Shown piece by piece: positions 17,290 through 27,173 of a stretch of 64,000 bases of DNA; the stretch's first letter is position 1; every line of letters begins with the position of its first letter. The notes under the pieces were generated by a model. That model saw only the letters and a program-made list of their open reading frames with translations. It was not told the origin of the DNA and made no database searches. This DNA is from Planococcus kocurii (GTDB taxonomy: Bacteria; Bacillota; Bacilli; Bacillales_A; Planococcaceae). Location of the stretch: the NCBI RefSeq assembly GCF_001465835.2, contig NZ_CP013661.2, positions 1,666,501-1,730,500 on the forward strand. Direction: 5' to 3'. The position numbers and the translations under genes were made by a program.

Positions 17290-19308
17290 TTATTTACGTT
17301 CTTCTTGAATCGAATCTCTTACAGGAGCCGCTTCGCCTTCTGCAGATGGTAAATCTCCTGCTGAAGGGTCAGACGGAGCACCTACAGCTTCCGAAACGTC
17401 ACTGTCTTTAGTCAAATCGGGTTTGCTGTCGTCTCCGAAATCACCGTTTAATGTTTCGTAATCACGTTCAGGAAGTGTACCGTGATCTTTCAAATGCAAA
17501 ATCTGACCTGCATCTAAAGTTTCCACTTCAAGCAATGTAGTCGCAATCAATTCAAGAAGTTCTTTCTTCTCAGTCAGAATTTCTTTTGTGCGAATATATT
17601 GCTCCTTGATGATTCGTTGCATTTCCTGATCGATTTCAAAGGCAATGGCATCTGAATAGTTTTGTTCAGAGTTAAAGTCACGCCCTAAGAATACGTTACC
17701 GCCTTGTGCTGTACCGAATTGAACTGGACCAATCTTGTCACTCATTCCGTATTCCGTTACCATGCTGCGGGCAATTGCCGTCGCACGTTGGAAATCGTTA
17801 TGAGCGCCGGTAGATACTTCACCGAACATGATGTCTTCAGCTACACGTCCGCCTAGTAAACCGGAAATCTTATCAAGCAGTTCAGGTTTCGTCATAAAGT
17901 AACGATCTTCTTTTGGTAGCATGACCGCATAGCCGCCAGCTTGCCCACGGGGAACAATGGTTACTTTATGGACTGTTTCAGCATCATCAAGCGTTAATCC
18001 GATGACTGTATGACCTGCTTCGTGGAACGCCACGATATTGCGTTCTTTTTTCGAAATGACACGATTTTTCTTAGCAGGACCCGCAATAACACGGTCAGAT
18101 GCTTCGTCAAGATCGGACATATCAATTTTAAGTTTATTGCGACGAGCTGCAACGAGTGCTGCTTCGTTCAATAAATTCTCTAAATCCGCACCTGAGAATC
18201 CAGGAGTACGTTGAGCGATTGCTTTTAAATCAACGTTTTCTTCAAGCGGTTTGTTGCGCGCATGTACTTTAAGAACTTCTTCGCGACCTTTAACATCTGG
18301 ACGACCTACAGTAATCTGACGGTCAAAACGACCTGGACGAAGTAGAGCCGGATCCAAAATGTCTGGACGGTTTGTTGCAGCAACAATGATGACGCCTTCG
18401 TTTACACCAAAGCCATCCATCTCTACCAATAACTGGTTCAATGTTTGTTCACGTTCATCATGTCCACCACCGAGGCCAGCGCCACGTTGGCGTCCAACTG
18501 CGTCAATTTCATCGATGAAAATAATACAAGGTGCATTTTTCTTCGCGTTTTCAAATAAATCACGAACTCGAGAAGCTCCGACACCAACGAACATCTCAAC
18601 AAAATCTGAACCACTGATAGAGAAGAAAGGAACACCTGATTCTCCAGCAACAGCACGTGCCAACAAGGTTTTACCAGTACCCGGAGGTCCAACAAGCAAA
18701 ATTCCTTTTGGAATGCGAGCGCCGATGTCAGCAAATCTACGCGGATCTTTCAAGAAGTCAACAACTTCGACAAGTTCTTGTTTTTCTTCATCTGCGCCTG
18801 CTACATCATTAAAACGAACTTTTTGTTTCTGATCATCATATAACTTCGCTTTGCTTTTACCAAAGTTCATCACACGGCCGCCTCCGCCACCTTGTGATTG
18901 GTTAAGTAAGAAGAAGAAAAGAATAAAGATGATAATGAACGGGATGATACCTGTGAAAAATGAAACCCAACCACTCGTTTGTGGAGCTTTCACATATTCA
19001 ACTTCAACACCGTCTTGCGTTTTTGCAACTGCATCAATTTCAGCAGTCAACGCTTCATTTTCTAGCGGAATATTCGTAACAAACGACTGACCGTCTTTAT
19101 ATCCAGTCATTTTCCCTGTCACTTCATAGACCATTGCATCTGGCTGAATTTTGACTTCTTCAATTTTGCCATCTTCAAGTGCTTCTAAAAATTCGTTATA
19201 TCCTATATTTTCAGTCGGCTGGTTGCTATTGTTGAAAGTACCCAGAATCCCGATAATAACTAGGAAAATCAGTAAATAAAATATGGTGTATCGAAATATC
19301 CGATTCAT
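17290..19308 (-). CDS. ftsH: ATP-dependent zinc metalloprotease FtsH
   Basis: FtsH is a membrane-bound AAA protease that degrades misfolded membrane and regulatory proteins. From ATG 19308 it has 672 residues. Transmembrane segments lie near residues 5-25 and 110-132 around an extracytoplasmic domain. Walker A is GPPGTGKT near residue 203, Walker B IIFIDEID near 256, the second region of homology includes [17 protein letters not shown], and the zinc motif is HEAGH near 425. The acidic Pro- and Ser-rich tail is longer than I recall for B. subtilis. The ATG at 19323 is rejected because GAGGAGG lies downstream of it and correctly before 19308. Confidence 0.97.
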   Translation of the reverse strand: MNRIFRYTIFYLLIFLVIIGILGTFNNSNQPTENIGYNEFLEALEDGKIEEVKIQPDAMVYEVTGKMTGYKDGQSFVTNIPLENEALTAEIDAVAKTQDGVEVEYVKAPQTSGWVSFFTGIIPFIIIFILFFFLLNQSQGGGGGRVMNFGKSKAKLYDDQKQKVRFNDVAGADEEKQELVEVVDFLKDPRRFADIGARIPKGILLVGPPGTGKTLLARAVAGESGVPFFSISGSDFVEMFVGVGASRVRDLFENAKKNAPCIIFIDEIDAVGRQRGAGLGGGHDEREQTLNQLLVEMDGFGVNEGVIIVAATNRPDILDPALLRPGRFDRQITVGRPDVKGREEVLKVHARNKPLEENVDLKAIAQRTPGFSGADLENLLNEAALVAARRNKLKIDMSDLDEASDRVIAGPAKKNRVISKKERNIVAFHEAGHTVIGLTLDDAETVHKVTIVPRGQAGGYAVMLPKEDRYFMTKPELLDKISGLLGGRVAEDIMFGEVSTGAHNDFQRATAIARSMVTEYGMSDKIGPVQFGTAQGGNVFLGRDFNSEQNYSDAIAFEIDQEMQRIIKEQYIRTKEILTEKKELLELIATTLLEVETLDAGQILHLKDHGTLPERDYETLNGDFGDDSKPDLTKDSDVSEAVGAPSDPSAGDLPSAEGEAAPVRDSIQEERK

Positions 19309-19429
19309 CCCGCGCCTCCTCATAAAGTTTCCCTAAAACTATACTAAATACTACCATAGGAACATTTCAGCATACAACGAAAAGCCCTTATTCTCGCCGT
19401 TAAATCCCCAGACTGTGAACGATCATTGT

Positions 19430-19981
19430 CTATTCTTCTTGTTCAGCGTAAATCGATGGCTTTAAAACACCGATGTAAGGCAGATTCCGGTATCTTTCTG
19501 CAAAATCCAGTCCATAACCTACAACAAATGCATCCGGCACTTCAAACCCAACGTAATCAGCTTTCAAATCTACTTTTCGTCCAGTTGGTTTATCCAACAA
19601 GGTAACGATTTTAATCGATTTTGCTTTGCGGTATTTGAATAGGTCCACTAAATAGCTAAGTGTTTTTCCACTATCGATGATGTCCTCAATAATTAGCAGA
19701 TCGCGTCCTTCGACACTAGCGTTCAAATCTTTAACGATTTTAACTTCCCCAGAAGAAACAGTGGCATTCCCATAACTCGAGACGTCCATGAAATCCATTT
19801 CAACAAAACCATCAATGCGCTTCATCAAATCTCCCATGAACGGCATTGCACCTTTTAATACCCCAATAGCTAATGGATATTTATCTTTGTAATCCTCTGT
19901 TAACATAGCTCCCAGTTCACGTGCTTTGTCCTGTAGCTGTTCTTCGCTAATCAATATTTCTTTAATATCGTTCTGTAACAT
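19430..19981 (-). CDS. hpt: Hypoxanthine-guanine phosphoribosyltransferase
   Basis: Hpt salvages hypoxanthine and guanine to IMP and GMP using PRPP. The protein has 183 residues from ATG 19981, which has AGGAGG nine bases upstream; longer in-frame readings have no ribosome site. The PRPP loop [17 protein letters not shown] lies near residues 95-111, and the flexible-loop region [10 protein letters not shown] near 62. It lies between tilS and ftsH, as in B. subtilis. In B. subtilis and Listeria, HprT and TilS have been reported to act together on ftsH expression. A PurR-operator-like site lies upstream of tilS. Confidence 0.96.
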   Translation of the reverse strand: MLQNDIKEILISEEQLQDKARELGAMLTEDYKDKYPLAIGVLKGAMPFMGDLMKRIDGFVEMDFMDVSSYGNATVSSGEVKIVKDLNASVEGRDLLIIEDIIDSGKTLSYLVDLFKYRKAKSIKIVTLLDKPTGRKVDLKADYVGFEVPDAFVVGYGLDFAERYRNLPYIGVLKPSIYAEQEE

Positions 19982-20006
19982 AGTGGACCTCCTAATATTC
20001 CTTGTT

Positions 20007-21404
20007 TTACATGCTATATAATTGTTCAATTAGTACCCAATTATCTCCACCGCGCTTATGCTGACTAATTACGGAAGATGACCGTAAGCCTGGCACTAAT
20101 AACAGTTCATTTGTGTCCGTCGCAATGACAGGCCAATTTTCTCTCCTAGGCGTAGGGATTTTTTCATCAATCATTAAACGTGCCAGTTTTTTTGGCTGAT
20201 CCATCCCAGCTAGCTGAATCCGATCACCCGGTTCTCTGCTCCGCAAAAAGAATGTAGAATCTTTTGGTGCTTGAAAATACCAAATTACGGCGTTTTCAAC
20301 TTTTCCAAATTGCGCAGTAGGCATTATTTTGTAACGATATCCGCTGTAAACGGGTGTCCAGTCCGCTTCAATAGCAATAGGTGCGAGTGTATCCTGTTGC
20401 CTTAGCGATTGCTGTTTGAAGACAACTAAATCGTATTGACGTGTTGCTATATAATTTTGCGGCAAATGCAAAAAGACAGTGCCAGATGAACTTTGCATCA
20501 TTTCCTGCAGTTGTTCGACCAGTTGTCTCGTCACAGGAACTCGCTTCGGATTATATAGATAGTTTAATAGTAGTAGAACCATTCTTTTTTGTAAAGCACG
20601 CGCTTCAACTCTGAAACTTTTGGCAGACAACATAATTGCTCCATCTCTTCTCTGAATCAACCGTTGCAGTTTGTCTTTAGTCAACTCCTGAAGAAATTGC
20701 TGATCTTGCTGCATGTCTTCAGCGAGTTCTACGAAATTCTGAGAGACTTCTTTATTCTCTTCTTTGAGAAGTGGTAAAATCCGCTTGCGCAAGCGATTCC
20801 GTGCATATGTTATTTCACTATTACTCGAATCTTCTCGGTACGGAATTTCATAAAAATTGGCGTAAGCTAAAATTCGCTCTTTATCTACCGCCAATTGAGG
20901 ACGAATTAAAAAACCGTCTCCGAAAGGCCGGCTCGCTTGAATGCCAAAAGCACCATCTTGAAGACTGCCTCTCAACCCTGACATGAGGATTGTCTCAAGT
21001 TGATCGTCTGCATGATGCGCTGTAGCAAACTTATTGGCGCCCGTCTGCTTCATGATTTTCAAGAAGTAGGCATAGCGTTCGGATCGGCACAATTGCTGCT
21101 TATTGCCGCCTTGTTCTTCTAAAATTTTTAGAATCGGAATAGCTCGACTAAAGCATTCAACTCCCCACCGCATAGCTGTTGCTTGTGTAAACAGATGATC
21201 TTGATGCGATTCTTCGCCTCTTAGCATATGGTCTACATGAACTGCCACAACTGAAATACCCAGTTCCTCTTTTTGTGCATTCAAAAAATGAAGTAACACC
21301 ATGGAATCGATTCCACCTGAACAACCGACAAGCACCTTGTCTCCTTCTTGAAATAACTTATGCTTTTTACTATAGTGCATCAGTAACTCTTGAAAGTTTT
21401 TCAT
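20007..21404 (-). CDS. tilS: tRNA(Ile)-lysidine synthase
   Basis: TilS converts C34 of the CAU-anticodon tRNA-Ile to lysidine so that it reads AUA. The protein has 465 residues. The N-terminal PP-loop [18 protein letters not shown] is at residues 25-42, followed by the HHADDQLET signature near 131 and the RLRKRILP segment. The C-terminal tRNA-recognition domain ends the protein. In B. subtilis spoIIE, yabS and yabT lie upstream; here only 126 bp separate tilS from tRNA-Met. The region contains a divergent promoter candidate. It is followed by hpt after 25 bp. Confidence 0.96.
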   Translation of the reverse strand: MKNFQELLMHYSKKHKLFQEGDKVLVGCSGGIDSMVLLHFLNAQKEELGISVVAVHVDHMLRGEESHQDHLFTQATAMRWGVECFSRAIPILKILEEQGGNKQQLCRSERYAYFLKIMKQTGANKFATAHHADDQLETILMSGLRGSLQDGAFGIQASRPFGDGFLIRPQLAVDKERILAYANFYEIPYREDSSNSEITYARNRLRKRILPLLKEENKEVSQNFVELAEDMQQDQQFLQELTKDKLQRLIQRRDGAIMLSAKSFRVEARALQKRMVLLLLNYLYNPKRVPVTRQLVEQLQEMMQSSSGTVFLHLPQNYIATRQYDLVVFKQQSLRQQDTLAPIAIEADWTPVYSGYRYKIMPTAQFGKVENAVIWYFQAPKDSTFFLRSREPGDRIQLAGMDQPKKLARLMIDEKIPTPRRENWPVIATDTNELLLVPGLRSSSVISQHKRGGDNWVLIEQLYSM

Positions 21405-21480
21405 TTCTTCATTTCACCTGCCTATCTCCACTTTTAATACATTTATTGAGAAAGTGGACTAAATTGTTTTGAATTAGTAA

Positions 21481-21509
21481 TTGACAGACCGAACATTCAA
21501 TAGTATGCT
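21481..21509 (+). promoter_or_regulatory. Promoter of tRNA-Met
   Basis: TTGACA (21481-21486), a 17-bp spacer and TATGCT (21504-21509) form a strong sigma-A promoter. The predicted start near 21516 is about 15 bases before the tRNA. The 30-bp palindrome at 21491-21520 covers most of the spacer and the -10 box. Confidence 0.75.
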
Positions 21510-21526
21510 ATTGAATGTTCGTTTAA
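21485..21526. promoter_or_regulatory. PurR operator-like palindrome
   Basis: A perfect 13-bp inverted repeat (21491-21503 and 21508-21520, loop TATG) carries CCGAACATT on the left and its inverse AATGTTCG on the right. Each half matches about 11 of 13 positions of the B. subtilis PurBox consensus AWWWCCGAACWWT as I remember it. The two boxes are 16 bp apart, within the known spacing. Binding by PurR (encoded at 40236) is inferred. Confidence 0.6.
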
Positions 21527-21530
21527 ACAA
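21502..21530 (-). promoter_or_regulatory. Candidate divergent promoter for tilS-hpt-ftsH
   Basis: On the minus strand, TTGTTT (21525-21530), 17 bp and CATACT (21502-21507). The match is moderate (3/6 and 4/6), but the spacing is ideal and it overlaps the same palindrome as the tRNA promoter. It would give a leader of about 90 nt before tilS. Confidence 0.4.
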
Positions 21531-21604
21531 GGCGGCGTAGCTCAGCTGGCTAGAGCGTACGGTTCATACCCGTGAGGTCGGGGGTTCGATCCCCTCTGCC
21601 GCCA
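21531..21604 (+). tRNA. tRNA-Met(CAU), elongator type
   Basis: A 74-nt cloverleaf with anticodon loop TTCATAC. The first pair G1-C72 and overall similarity to the B. subtilis trnSL-Met1 gene indicate the elongator rather than the initiator. The bases after the discriminator are TCA, so the CCA end is not encoded, unlike the eleven tRNAs linked to rRNA in this window. The tRNA-Glu that follows it in B. subtilis is absent. Confidence 0.95.
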
Positions 21605-21620
21605 TCATAGTTTACTTTAA

Positions 21621-21657
21621 AGCAGTACCCTTCAAGGGTGCTGCTTTTTTTGTTTCA
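21621..21657 (+). terminator. tRNA-Met terminator
   Basis: Stem AGCAGTACCC/GGGTGCTGCT with loop TTCAA, followed by seven T on the plus strand. Confidence 0.9.
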
Positions 21658-21677
21658 AAAAATCAATACCCAGACAT

Positions 21678-21710
21678 AAAAAAAACGCTCCCCATGGTGA
21701 GAAGCGTTTC
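21678..21710 (-). terminator. yabR terminator
   Basis: On the minus strand, an AACGCTTCTC/GGGGAGCGTT stem around ACCAT is followed by eight T. It faces the tRNA-Met terminator tail to tail. Confidence 0.85.
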
Positions 21711-21768
21711 AATATCAATTTCTAGCTGTGTTGAAGCATTTCCCTATACTATTAAAACAGCTAGCAAG

Positions 21769-22191
21769 TTAGCCTCTTTTTGCCCCTCTGCCGCCGCGCT
21801 TAGATTCAGTAGCGCGCTTCAAAGTCGTCATATTTTCTTCGCTGTCTTTCAAGAACTTTGCCATTTTCGTTTCAAAGTTCTCTTTTGGAGCGCGTTCAAA
21901 TGAACGATTATTGCTTGGGCGTGGGCGTTGTGGTCGTTCTGTGCCGCCTGCTGGTTGTGGCTTCGCTTTACGAATGGAAAGGCCGATCTTACCGTCTGCT
22001 TCTACATTCATGACTTTCACTTCTACCATTTCGCCAACTTTAAGATGATCGTTAATATCTTTTACATAGTTGTCAGCGACTTCACTTATATGCACGAGGC
22101 CTGTTGCACCAGTTGGAAGCTGAACAAATGCTCCAAAGTTTGTAATACCTGTGACTTTACCTTCTAACTTGCTGCCTACTTCAATCGACAT
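21769..22191 (-). CDS. yabR: S1-domain RNA-binding protein (YabR)
   Basis: A 140-residue protein with one S1 RNA-binding domain at residues 1-72 (GSKLEGKVTGITNFGAFVQL, then GLVHISEV) and a basic, Arg- and Gly-rich tail ending RGGRGAKRG. It resembles the general stress-type S1 proteins next to divIC in Bacillales. It probably binds RNA or ribosomes, but its exact role is not established. It lies downstream of divIC and has its own terminator. Confidence 0.9.
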   Translation of the reverse strand: MSIEVGSKLEGKVTGITNFGAFVQLPTGATGLVHISEVADNYVKDINDHLKVGEMVEVKVMNVEADGKIGLSIRKAKPQPAGGTERPQRPRPSNNRSFERAPKENFETKMAKFLKDSEENMTTLKRATESKRGGRGAKRG

Positions 22192-22290
22192 AAAAAAAAT
22201 GCTCCTCCTTAAAAATTAAGGTGACTCCAAAATTCTAGGTCACGCTGTCATTTTGCGGGACTTGTCCCACTTTTTATTATAACCATCAAA

Positions 22291-22317
22291 AAAAGAGTGT
22301 CAACTGACTACTCTTTT
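22291..22317 (-). terminator. divIC terminator overlapping the stop codon
   Basis: Stem AAAAGAGT/ACTCTTTT on the minus strand, followed by T. The arm includes the last codons of divIC, so the terminator overlaps the gene end. Confidence 0.75.
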
Positions 22318-22730
22318 TCTGCTGGTTTTTCTTCATCTTTATTTTCATCATGTGGCGTGGTAAAAATGATCTCTCCTTCTTCTGAAAGAAAGTAATCCTT
22401 ACGTGCCAGCTTAGCTAAATACTCTTCGTCATTTAATAACAAAATCTGTTCTTGTAGCTGATCTTGCTGCTTTTCAACTTCTTTAAGTTCCATCAGTGCT
22501 TCCTCACGAAGTTGTGCTTTTTCAGAGATTGTTTGTGTTTGTGCATAAATAGTCGAACCAATCCAAATCGTAGCCACCAGAATCATTAATCCAAAAACTG
22601 ACAGTCTTCTAAATAATCGTACTCTGTGAGCCGATTTGCGTGCTTCCTCTACTTCTACCGAACGGACATAGTCATTGCGAATTGAGGTGACTTCGCGCTT
22701 TTCCGCCTTGTTGTCTCTCTTCAAACTCAT
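22308..22730 (-). CDS. divIC: Septum formation initiator DivIC
   Basis: DivIC joins FtsL and DivIB in the division complex at midcell. From ATG 22730 the protein has 140 residues: a basic cytoplasmic N-terminus, one transmembrane segment near residues 46-66 (LSVFGLMILVATIWIGSTIY), and an extracytoplasmic coiled coil rich in Leu, Glu and Gln, then the family motif LARKDYFLSEEGEIIF. AAGGAG stands before this ATG; upstream in-frame starts have none. In B. subtilis yabP and yabQ precede it; here the divergent carA does. Confidence 0.95.
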   Translation of the reverse strand: MSLKRDNKAEKREVTSIRNDYVRSVEVEEARKSAHRVRLFRRLSVFGLMILVATIWIGSTIYAQTQTISEKAQLREEALMELKEVEKQQDQLQEQILLLNDEEYLAKLARKDYFLSEEGEIIFTTPHDENKDEEKPAEKE

Positions 22731-22875
22731 GACCCGCTCTCCTTCCATACTAACTTTGTCATTATTATACATGAAATCCCTTGATATGATAAGCTTTTTC
22801 AATAATTTTCCCTATTTTCACTTCTTTCCTCCATTAATCGGCGAAACACAATTTTTTGGTATCATAAAAATACAG

Positions 22876-22904
22876 TTGACTTAATTTTTATACAGACATA
22901 TAAT
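22876..22904 (+). promoter_or_regulatory. Promoter of carA-carB-argF
   Basis: TTGACT (22876-22881), 17 bp and TATAAT (22899-22904) make a near-perfect sigma-A promoter, giving a leader of about 100 nt before carA. ATAAAAATACAG immediately upstream has a weaker resemblance to an ARG box. Confidence 0.85.
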
Positions 22905-22985
22905 ACTAATCATTATCTTTTTATCTATTCTAACGGATGATTTTTAGTTTAACTTTTAATTTTCATTTTATAAATATACATAATC

Positions 22986-23003
22986 AATGAATAAAATTTG
23001 GAG
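22986..23003 (+). promoter_or_regulatory. ARG-box-like operator at carA
   Basis: AATGAATAAAATTTGGAG matches about 14 of 18 positions of the B. subtilis ARG box CATGAATAAAAATKCAAK as I recall it. It overlaps the carA ribosome site. Repression by an ArgR/AhrC protein in the presence of arginine is inferred. Confidence 0.5.
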
Positions 23004-23011
23004 GGGAATAA

Positions 23012-24082
23012 ATGACAGGTTTATTGACATTATCGAATGGGACAGCATTTAAAGGACATTGGTACGGTAAAGCTTCTGCTATTCAAGGAGAAATCGTCTT
23101 TTTCACAGGCATGACTGGCTATGAAGAAGTTTTAACAGATCCGTCTTATAAAGACCAAATCATTGTATTTTCCTTTCCACTTATTGGTCAATACGGAATT
23201 CAATCTCTGTATGCACAGTCTGACGTTATTCAAGTAGCTGGCATCATTGTTTCAGGATTGTACGAAGGACCACTCCCTGATGGGGCGATTTCACTTGCAG
23301 AGTTTGCTAGTAGTCATGAAGTTCCGATTTTCAGCGACGTCGATACACGTACCCTTATTCAACATGTTCGCGACTCCGGAACCATGCAGTCGCAATTAAT
23401 TCACGATTCCTCGTCTGAGCTAGAGTGGCAAGCTATAAAAACCCACTTTTTTTCACCTATTGAAGAAACTGAAGAAATTCAAACGATCGGCTGTGGCTCT
23501 ATCCATATAGGATTGATTGATTTTCATTACAAATCCTCCATTTTAAAAGAGCTGCTGAAATTGGATTGTAAAGTAACCATTGTGCCTTACGCAACGCCGA
23601 CAGAAAAGCTTGATTCACTAGAGCTTGATGGCTTACTTTTCTCCAATGGTCCCGGAGACCCCGCCGCTCTTCAACAGTTGTTGCCTATCTATCGCGACTG
23701 GGCTGAGCGCTATCCAAGTCTCGGTATTTGCCTCGGTCATCAAGTACTTGCTTCGGCATTTGGCGCGAAAACAACTAAGCTTGTCTATGGTCATCGCGGA
23801 GCCAATCATCCGGTTATGAACATGCAGACAAAACGTGTCAGCATGAGTTCACAAAACCATAGCTATGTGGTCGAAAACGATAGTTTAACCACTATCCCTT
23901 TTTCTGTACTTTATAAGAACGTCAACGACGACAGCATTGAAGGGCTCATTCACGATACTTTGCCCATAACTACTGTTCAATTTCATCCAGAAGCAGCACC
24001 TGGTCCCACTGATCACCTTGAATTGTTCCAGCAATTTTTGGCGGTGATTCACCAGCAAGAAGGAGCGAAACTATATGCCTAA
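23012..24082 (+). CDS. carA: Carbamoyl-phosphate synthase, glutaminase subunit (arginine type)
   Basis: CarA releases ammonia from glutamine and passes it to CarB for carbamoyl phosphate synthesis. The protein has 356 residues. The N-terminal small domain includes FFTGMTGYEEVLTDPSY, and the C-terminal class I amidotransferase domain has its nucleophile in LGICLGHQVL near residue 243, with the catalytic His-Glu pair in VQFHPEA. GGAGGGG precedes the ATG. It is the first gene of carA-carB-argF on the plus strand, unlike all protein-coding neighbours. The link to argF marks it as the arginine, not the pyrimidine, isoform. Confidence 0.96.
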   Translation: MTGLLTLSNGTAFKGHWYGKASAIQGEIVFFTGMTGYEEVLTDPSYKDQIIVFSFPLIGQYGIQSLYAQSDVIQVAGIIVSGLYEGPLPDGAISLAEFASSHEVPIFSDVDTRTLIQHVRDSGTMQSQLIHDSSSELEWQAIKTHFFSPIEETEEIQTIGCGSIHIGLIDFHYKSSILKELLKLDCKVTIVPYATPTEKLDSLELDGLLFSNGPGDPAALQQLLPIYRDWAERYPSLGICLGHQVLASAFGAKTTKLVYGHRGANHPVMNMQTKRVSMSSQNHSYVVENDSLTTIPFSVLYKNVNDDSIEGLIHDTLPITTVQFHPEAAPGPTDHLELFQQFLAVIHQQEGAKLYA

Positions 24083-27000
24083 ACAGCAACAAATCAAAAA
24101 AGTGTTAGTCATTGGGTCTGGTGCTATCGTTATCGGCCAGGCAGCAGAGTTCGATTATTCGGGTACACAGGCTTGTGTTGCTTTAAAAGAAGAAGGCATC
24201 TCTGTCATTTTAATCAACAATAATCCCGCAACGATTATGACCGACAAATCCATTTCCGATCGAGTCTACTTTGAGCCACTGACTTTGGATAGCATTACTG
24301 CCATTATTGAAAAAGAACGTCCCGATGGATTGCTTGCAACAGTTGGCGGTCAAACCGGTTTAAACTTGGCGATGACTTTATCTGATTCGGGCATCCTGAC
24401 TCAATATGGCGTCACTTTGCTTGGCACTGACATGAAAGCCATCAAGCAAGCCGAAGACCGTGAGCAGTTTCGCTCGTTAATGAAGCAGTTAGGTGAACCT
24501 GTTCCAGACAGTGACATCATTTATTCAGTTGAAGGGGCATTAGCATTTGCGACTTCAGCCGGTTACCCTCTCATCGTGCGTCCTGCTTATACGCTCGGCG
24601 GCTTTGGTGGTGGAATTGCCGAAGATGAAAAAACCTACATCAAGCTGGTCAAGCAAGGATTAAGTGCCAGTCCTATTAAACAATGTTTAGTAGAAATCAG
24701 CATTGCCGGTTATAAAGAAATCGAATATGAAGTAATGCGCGACGTAGATGGCACATGCATCACTATCTGCAATATGGAAAATCTAGATCCTGTTGGTGTA
24801 CATACCGGTGACTCAATTGTAGTAGCACCCAGTCAAACTTTGAACGACAAAGATTTCCATATGCTGCGTAGCGCGTCTATTCACATTATTGAAGCCCTCG
24901 GTATTATCGGCGCTTGCAATGTGCAGTTTGCGCTACACCCGGAAACTTCGGCTTATTATTTAATCGAAGTCAATCCGCGGGTCAGCCGTTCTTCTGCTCT
25001 CGCTTCAAAAGCAACCGGTTACCCAATCGCTCGAATCGCTGCGAAATTAGCAATTGGCTATACATTGGCCGAATTGAAAAACCCAGTAACCGGCACGACA
25101 TTCGCCAGTTTCGAACCCGCATTGGATTATGTGGCGGTCAAAATCCCGCGCTGGCCTTTCGATCAATTTCCACAAGCGGATCGCGTACTCGGCACTCAAA
25201 TGAAAGCGACTGGCGAAGTAATGGCAATCGAAAGGTCCATGGAAGCGGCCCTGCAAAAAGCGATTCGTTCACTTGAATTGCCAATTGATGGCTTTCGCCT
25301 GGTAGCACTTTCGGAATTTTCTACAGAATATTTATGCGAATTAGCAAATAAAGCCGATGATCGTCGTTTGTTCGTACTCTTCGAATTGCTACTACGCGGC
25401 AAGTCCACCGACTCGCTTCATAACCTTACAGGCATCACACCCTACTTCTTGTTTGTAATGGCTACTATCGTCACAGAATGGCAAGAGCTTCAGCAATTGG
25501 ACTGGAACAGCATGACGCGCACTCGTCTTTTGAAGGCCAAAAAGCTCGGTTTCAGTGATCAGCAATTGGCTGACTTATGGACGATTCCTTGTTCAGAGAT
25601 TTGGGGACAACGCCGACTTTGGCAAGTAACACCCGCTTATCGAATGATCGATACGTGTGCCGCTGAGTTCCAATCGGATACAAATTATTTTTATTCGACA
25701 TGGCAAGGCGTTTCAGACGTTACACGGGCTCATCACAAGAAAAAAGTAGCAGTTGTGGGTTCTGGACCCATCCGAATCGGACAAGGCATTGAGTTTGACT
25801 ATTGCTGTGTGCATAGTGTTCTGGCTGCACAAAAGCTAGGCTACGAAGCCATTATGATTAACAACAATCCGGAAACGGTTAGCACTGATTACGAAGTGGC
25901 AGACGCTCTTTATTTTGAGCCCATCACACCCGAAGATATTCTCAATGTCTTGGATTTTGAAGGCATTACTCAAGTAATTCTTCAATTCGGTGGGCAAACT
26001 TCACTAAACGTTGCGGCGGCCTTGCAAGAAGCAGGCATTACAGTTCTTGGATCGACAGTTGATTTGTTAGATCAAATGGAAGACCGTGATCGTTTTTATG
26101 CCTTCCTAGAATCGATCGACTTACCGACAATCCCTGGTAAAACAGCACTTGATGCTGCTGCTGTCATTCCAGCTGCTCGCGCCCTCGGCTTCCCAGTGCT
26201 ACTGCGACCATCCTATGTTATCGGTGGACGCGGCATGATTGTTTTGCACAACGAAACCGAACTTACCAAATGGTTGCAACAAACAACGATGACATTCCCT
26301 GTACTAGTAGATCATTTTATTACCGGTAAAGAAGTCGAAGCCGACATCTTAACCGATGGCGAACATGTCTGGATTTCTGCCTTGTTTGAACATGTTGAAG
26401 GAACCGGCGTTCACTCGGGCGATAGCATCGCGATAACGCCACCTGTATCGTTATCGGAAAAGGCACTACAAGAACTTTCTGACACTGCGACGCATGTCGC
26501 TAGAAATATGGATTATACCGGCTTATTCAATATTCAATTCGTTTACGAAAACGAACAATTATTTGTCATGGAAATTAACCCACGGGCCTCTCGTACAGCT
26601 CCCATTAGCTCCAAAGTGACCGATGTGCCACTCGTTCAACACGCCACGGCTTTATTGCTCGGAGTGCCTTTTGAAAAACTAGCTATCGGAAAAACCTATA
26701 ACGGACAGCCCGAGTATACGGTTAAAGCACCAGTCTTTTCTCATATTAAATTGCCGGGTCTCTCTCCTATCTTGTCACCTGAAATGATGTCGACAGGTGA
26801 AGTGATTGGAACAAGCCCAAATTTAGATACTGCCTTAGCAAAAGCCTTAAACGGCGCTTCCGTTCAATTGGCGGAGCTCTCTTCCGGTGGGACGATTTTT
26901 GTTGCAGAACAGTCAGTCGATTACGTAGATCTCGCTACCTGGCAAGCACTGGGCTTTCGTATTGTCACCGAGACCGTTATGCCTTTTGAGGACTGGTTGA

Positions 27001-27173
27001 AAACGGAATCGAAAAAAGCTTATATCGACTTTGCCCCTGACCCGGAAAGCACGAATGCGAAGCAAGCAGCCATTCACCGTCTCCACGTGTGGACACGTCC
27101 TGAAACAGTGGCTGCCTTTAACGGAACCTATTCATCCATTCTCTCACTATCAAAAGGAGTGCTTGCAAAATGA
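24075..27173 (+). CDS. carB: Carbamoyl-phosphate synthase, large subunit (arginine type)
   Basis: CarB makes carbamoyl phosphate from bicarbonate, two ATP and CarA-derived ammonia. The 1,032 residues hold two homologous ATP-grasp halves: the first opens with [20 protein letters not shown], the second near residue 558 with [20 protein letters not shown]. The C-terminal allosteric domain is short, as in the arginine-specific isoform of B. subtilis (about 1,030) rather than the pyrimidine form (about 1,070). Its ATG lies eight bases inside carA with AGGAG upstream, and its stop overlaps argF, so the three genes are translationally coupled. Confidence 0.97.
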   Translation: MPKQQQIKKVLVIGSGAIVIGQAAEFDYSGTQACVALKEEGISVILINNNPATIMTDKSISDRVYFEPLTLDSITAIIEKERPDGLLATVGGQTGLNLAMTLSDSGILTQYGVTLLGTDMKAIKQAEDREQFRSLMKQLGEPVPDSDIIYSVEGALAFATSAGYPLIVRPAYTLGGFGGGIAEDEKTYIKLVKQGLSASPIKQCLVEISIAGYKEIEYEVMRDVDGTCITICNMENLDPVGVHTGDSIVVAPSQTLNDKDFHMLRSASIHIIEALGIIGACNVQFALHPETSAYYLIEVNPRVSRSSALASKATGYPIARIAAKLAIGYTLAELKNPVTGTTFASFEPALDYVAVKIPRWPFDQFPQADRVLGTQMKATGEVMAIERSMEAALQKAIRSLELPIDGFRLVALSEFSTEYLCELANKADDRRLFVLFELLLRGKSTDSLHNLTGITPYFLFVMATIVTEWQELQQLDWNSMTRTRLLKAKKLGFSDQQLADLWTIPCSEIWGQRRLWQVTPAYRMIDTCAAEFQSDTNYFYSTWQGVSDVTRAHHKKKVAVVGSGPIRIGQGIEFDYCCVHSVLAAQKLGYEAIMINNNPETVSTDYEVADALYFEPITPEDILNVLDFEGITQVILQFGGQTSLNVAAALQEAGITVLGSTVDLLDQMEDRDRFYAFLESIDLPTIPGKTALDAAAVIPAARALGFPVLLRPSYVIGGRGMIVLHNETELTKWLQQTTMTFPVLVDHFITGKEVEADILTDGEHVWISALFEHVEGTGVHSGDSIAITPPVSLSEKALQELSDTATHVARNMDYTGLFNIQFVYENEQLFVMEINPRASRTAPISSKVTDVPLVQHATALLLGVPFEKLAIGKTYNGQPEYTVKAPVFSHIKLPGLSPILSPEMMSTGEVIGTSPNLDTALAKALNGASVQLAELSSGGTIFVAEQSVDYVDLATWQALGFRIVTETVMPFEDWLKTESKKAYIDFAPDPESTNAKQAAIHRLHVWTRPETVAAFNGTYSSILSLSKGVLAK

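Noticed and set aside
18359..18832. A 157-codon frame antisense to ftsH
   Set aside because: It is a shadow of the well-conserved AAA domain; no ribosome site and no known family.
22731..22802. A longer DivIC with 24 more N-terminal residues
   Set aside because: AAGGAG stands just before ATG 22730 and the extra residues are not typical of the family.
24914..25276. A 120-codon frame inside carB in another phase
   Set aside because: It overlaps a fully conserved ATP-grasp region of carB and has no start signal.
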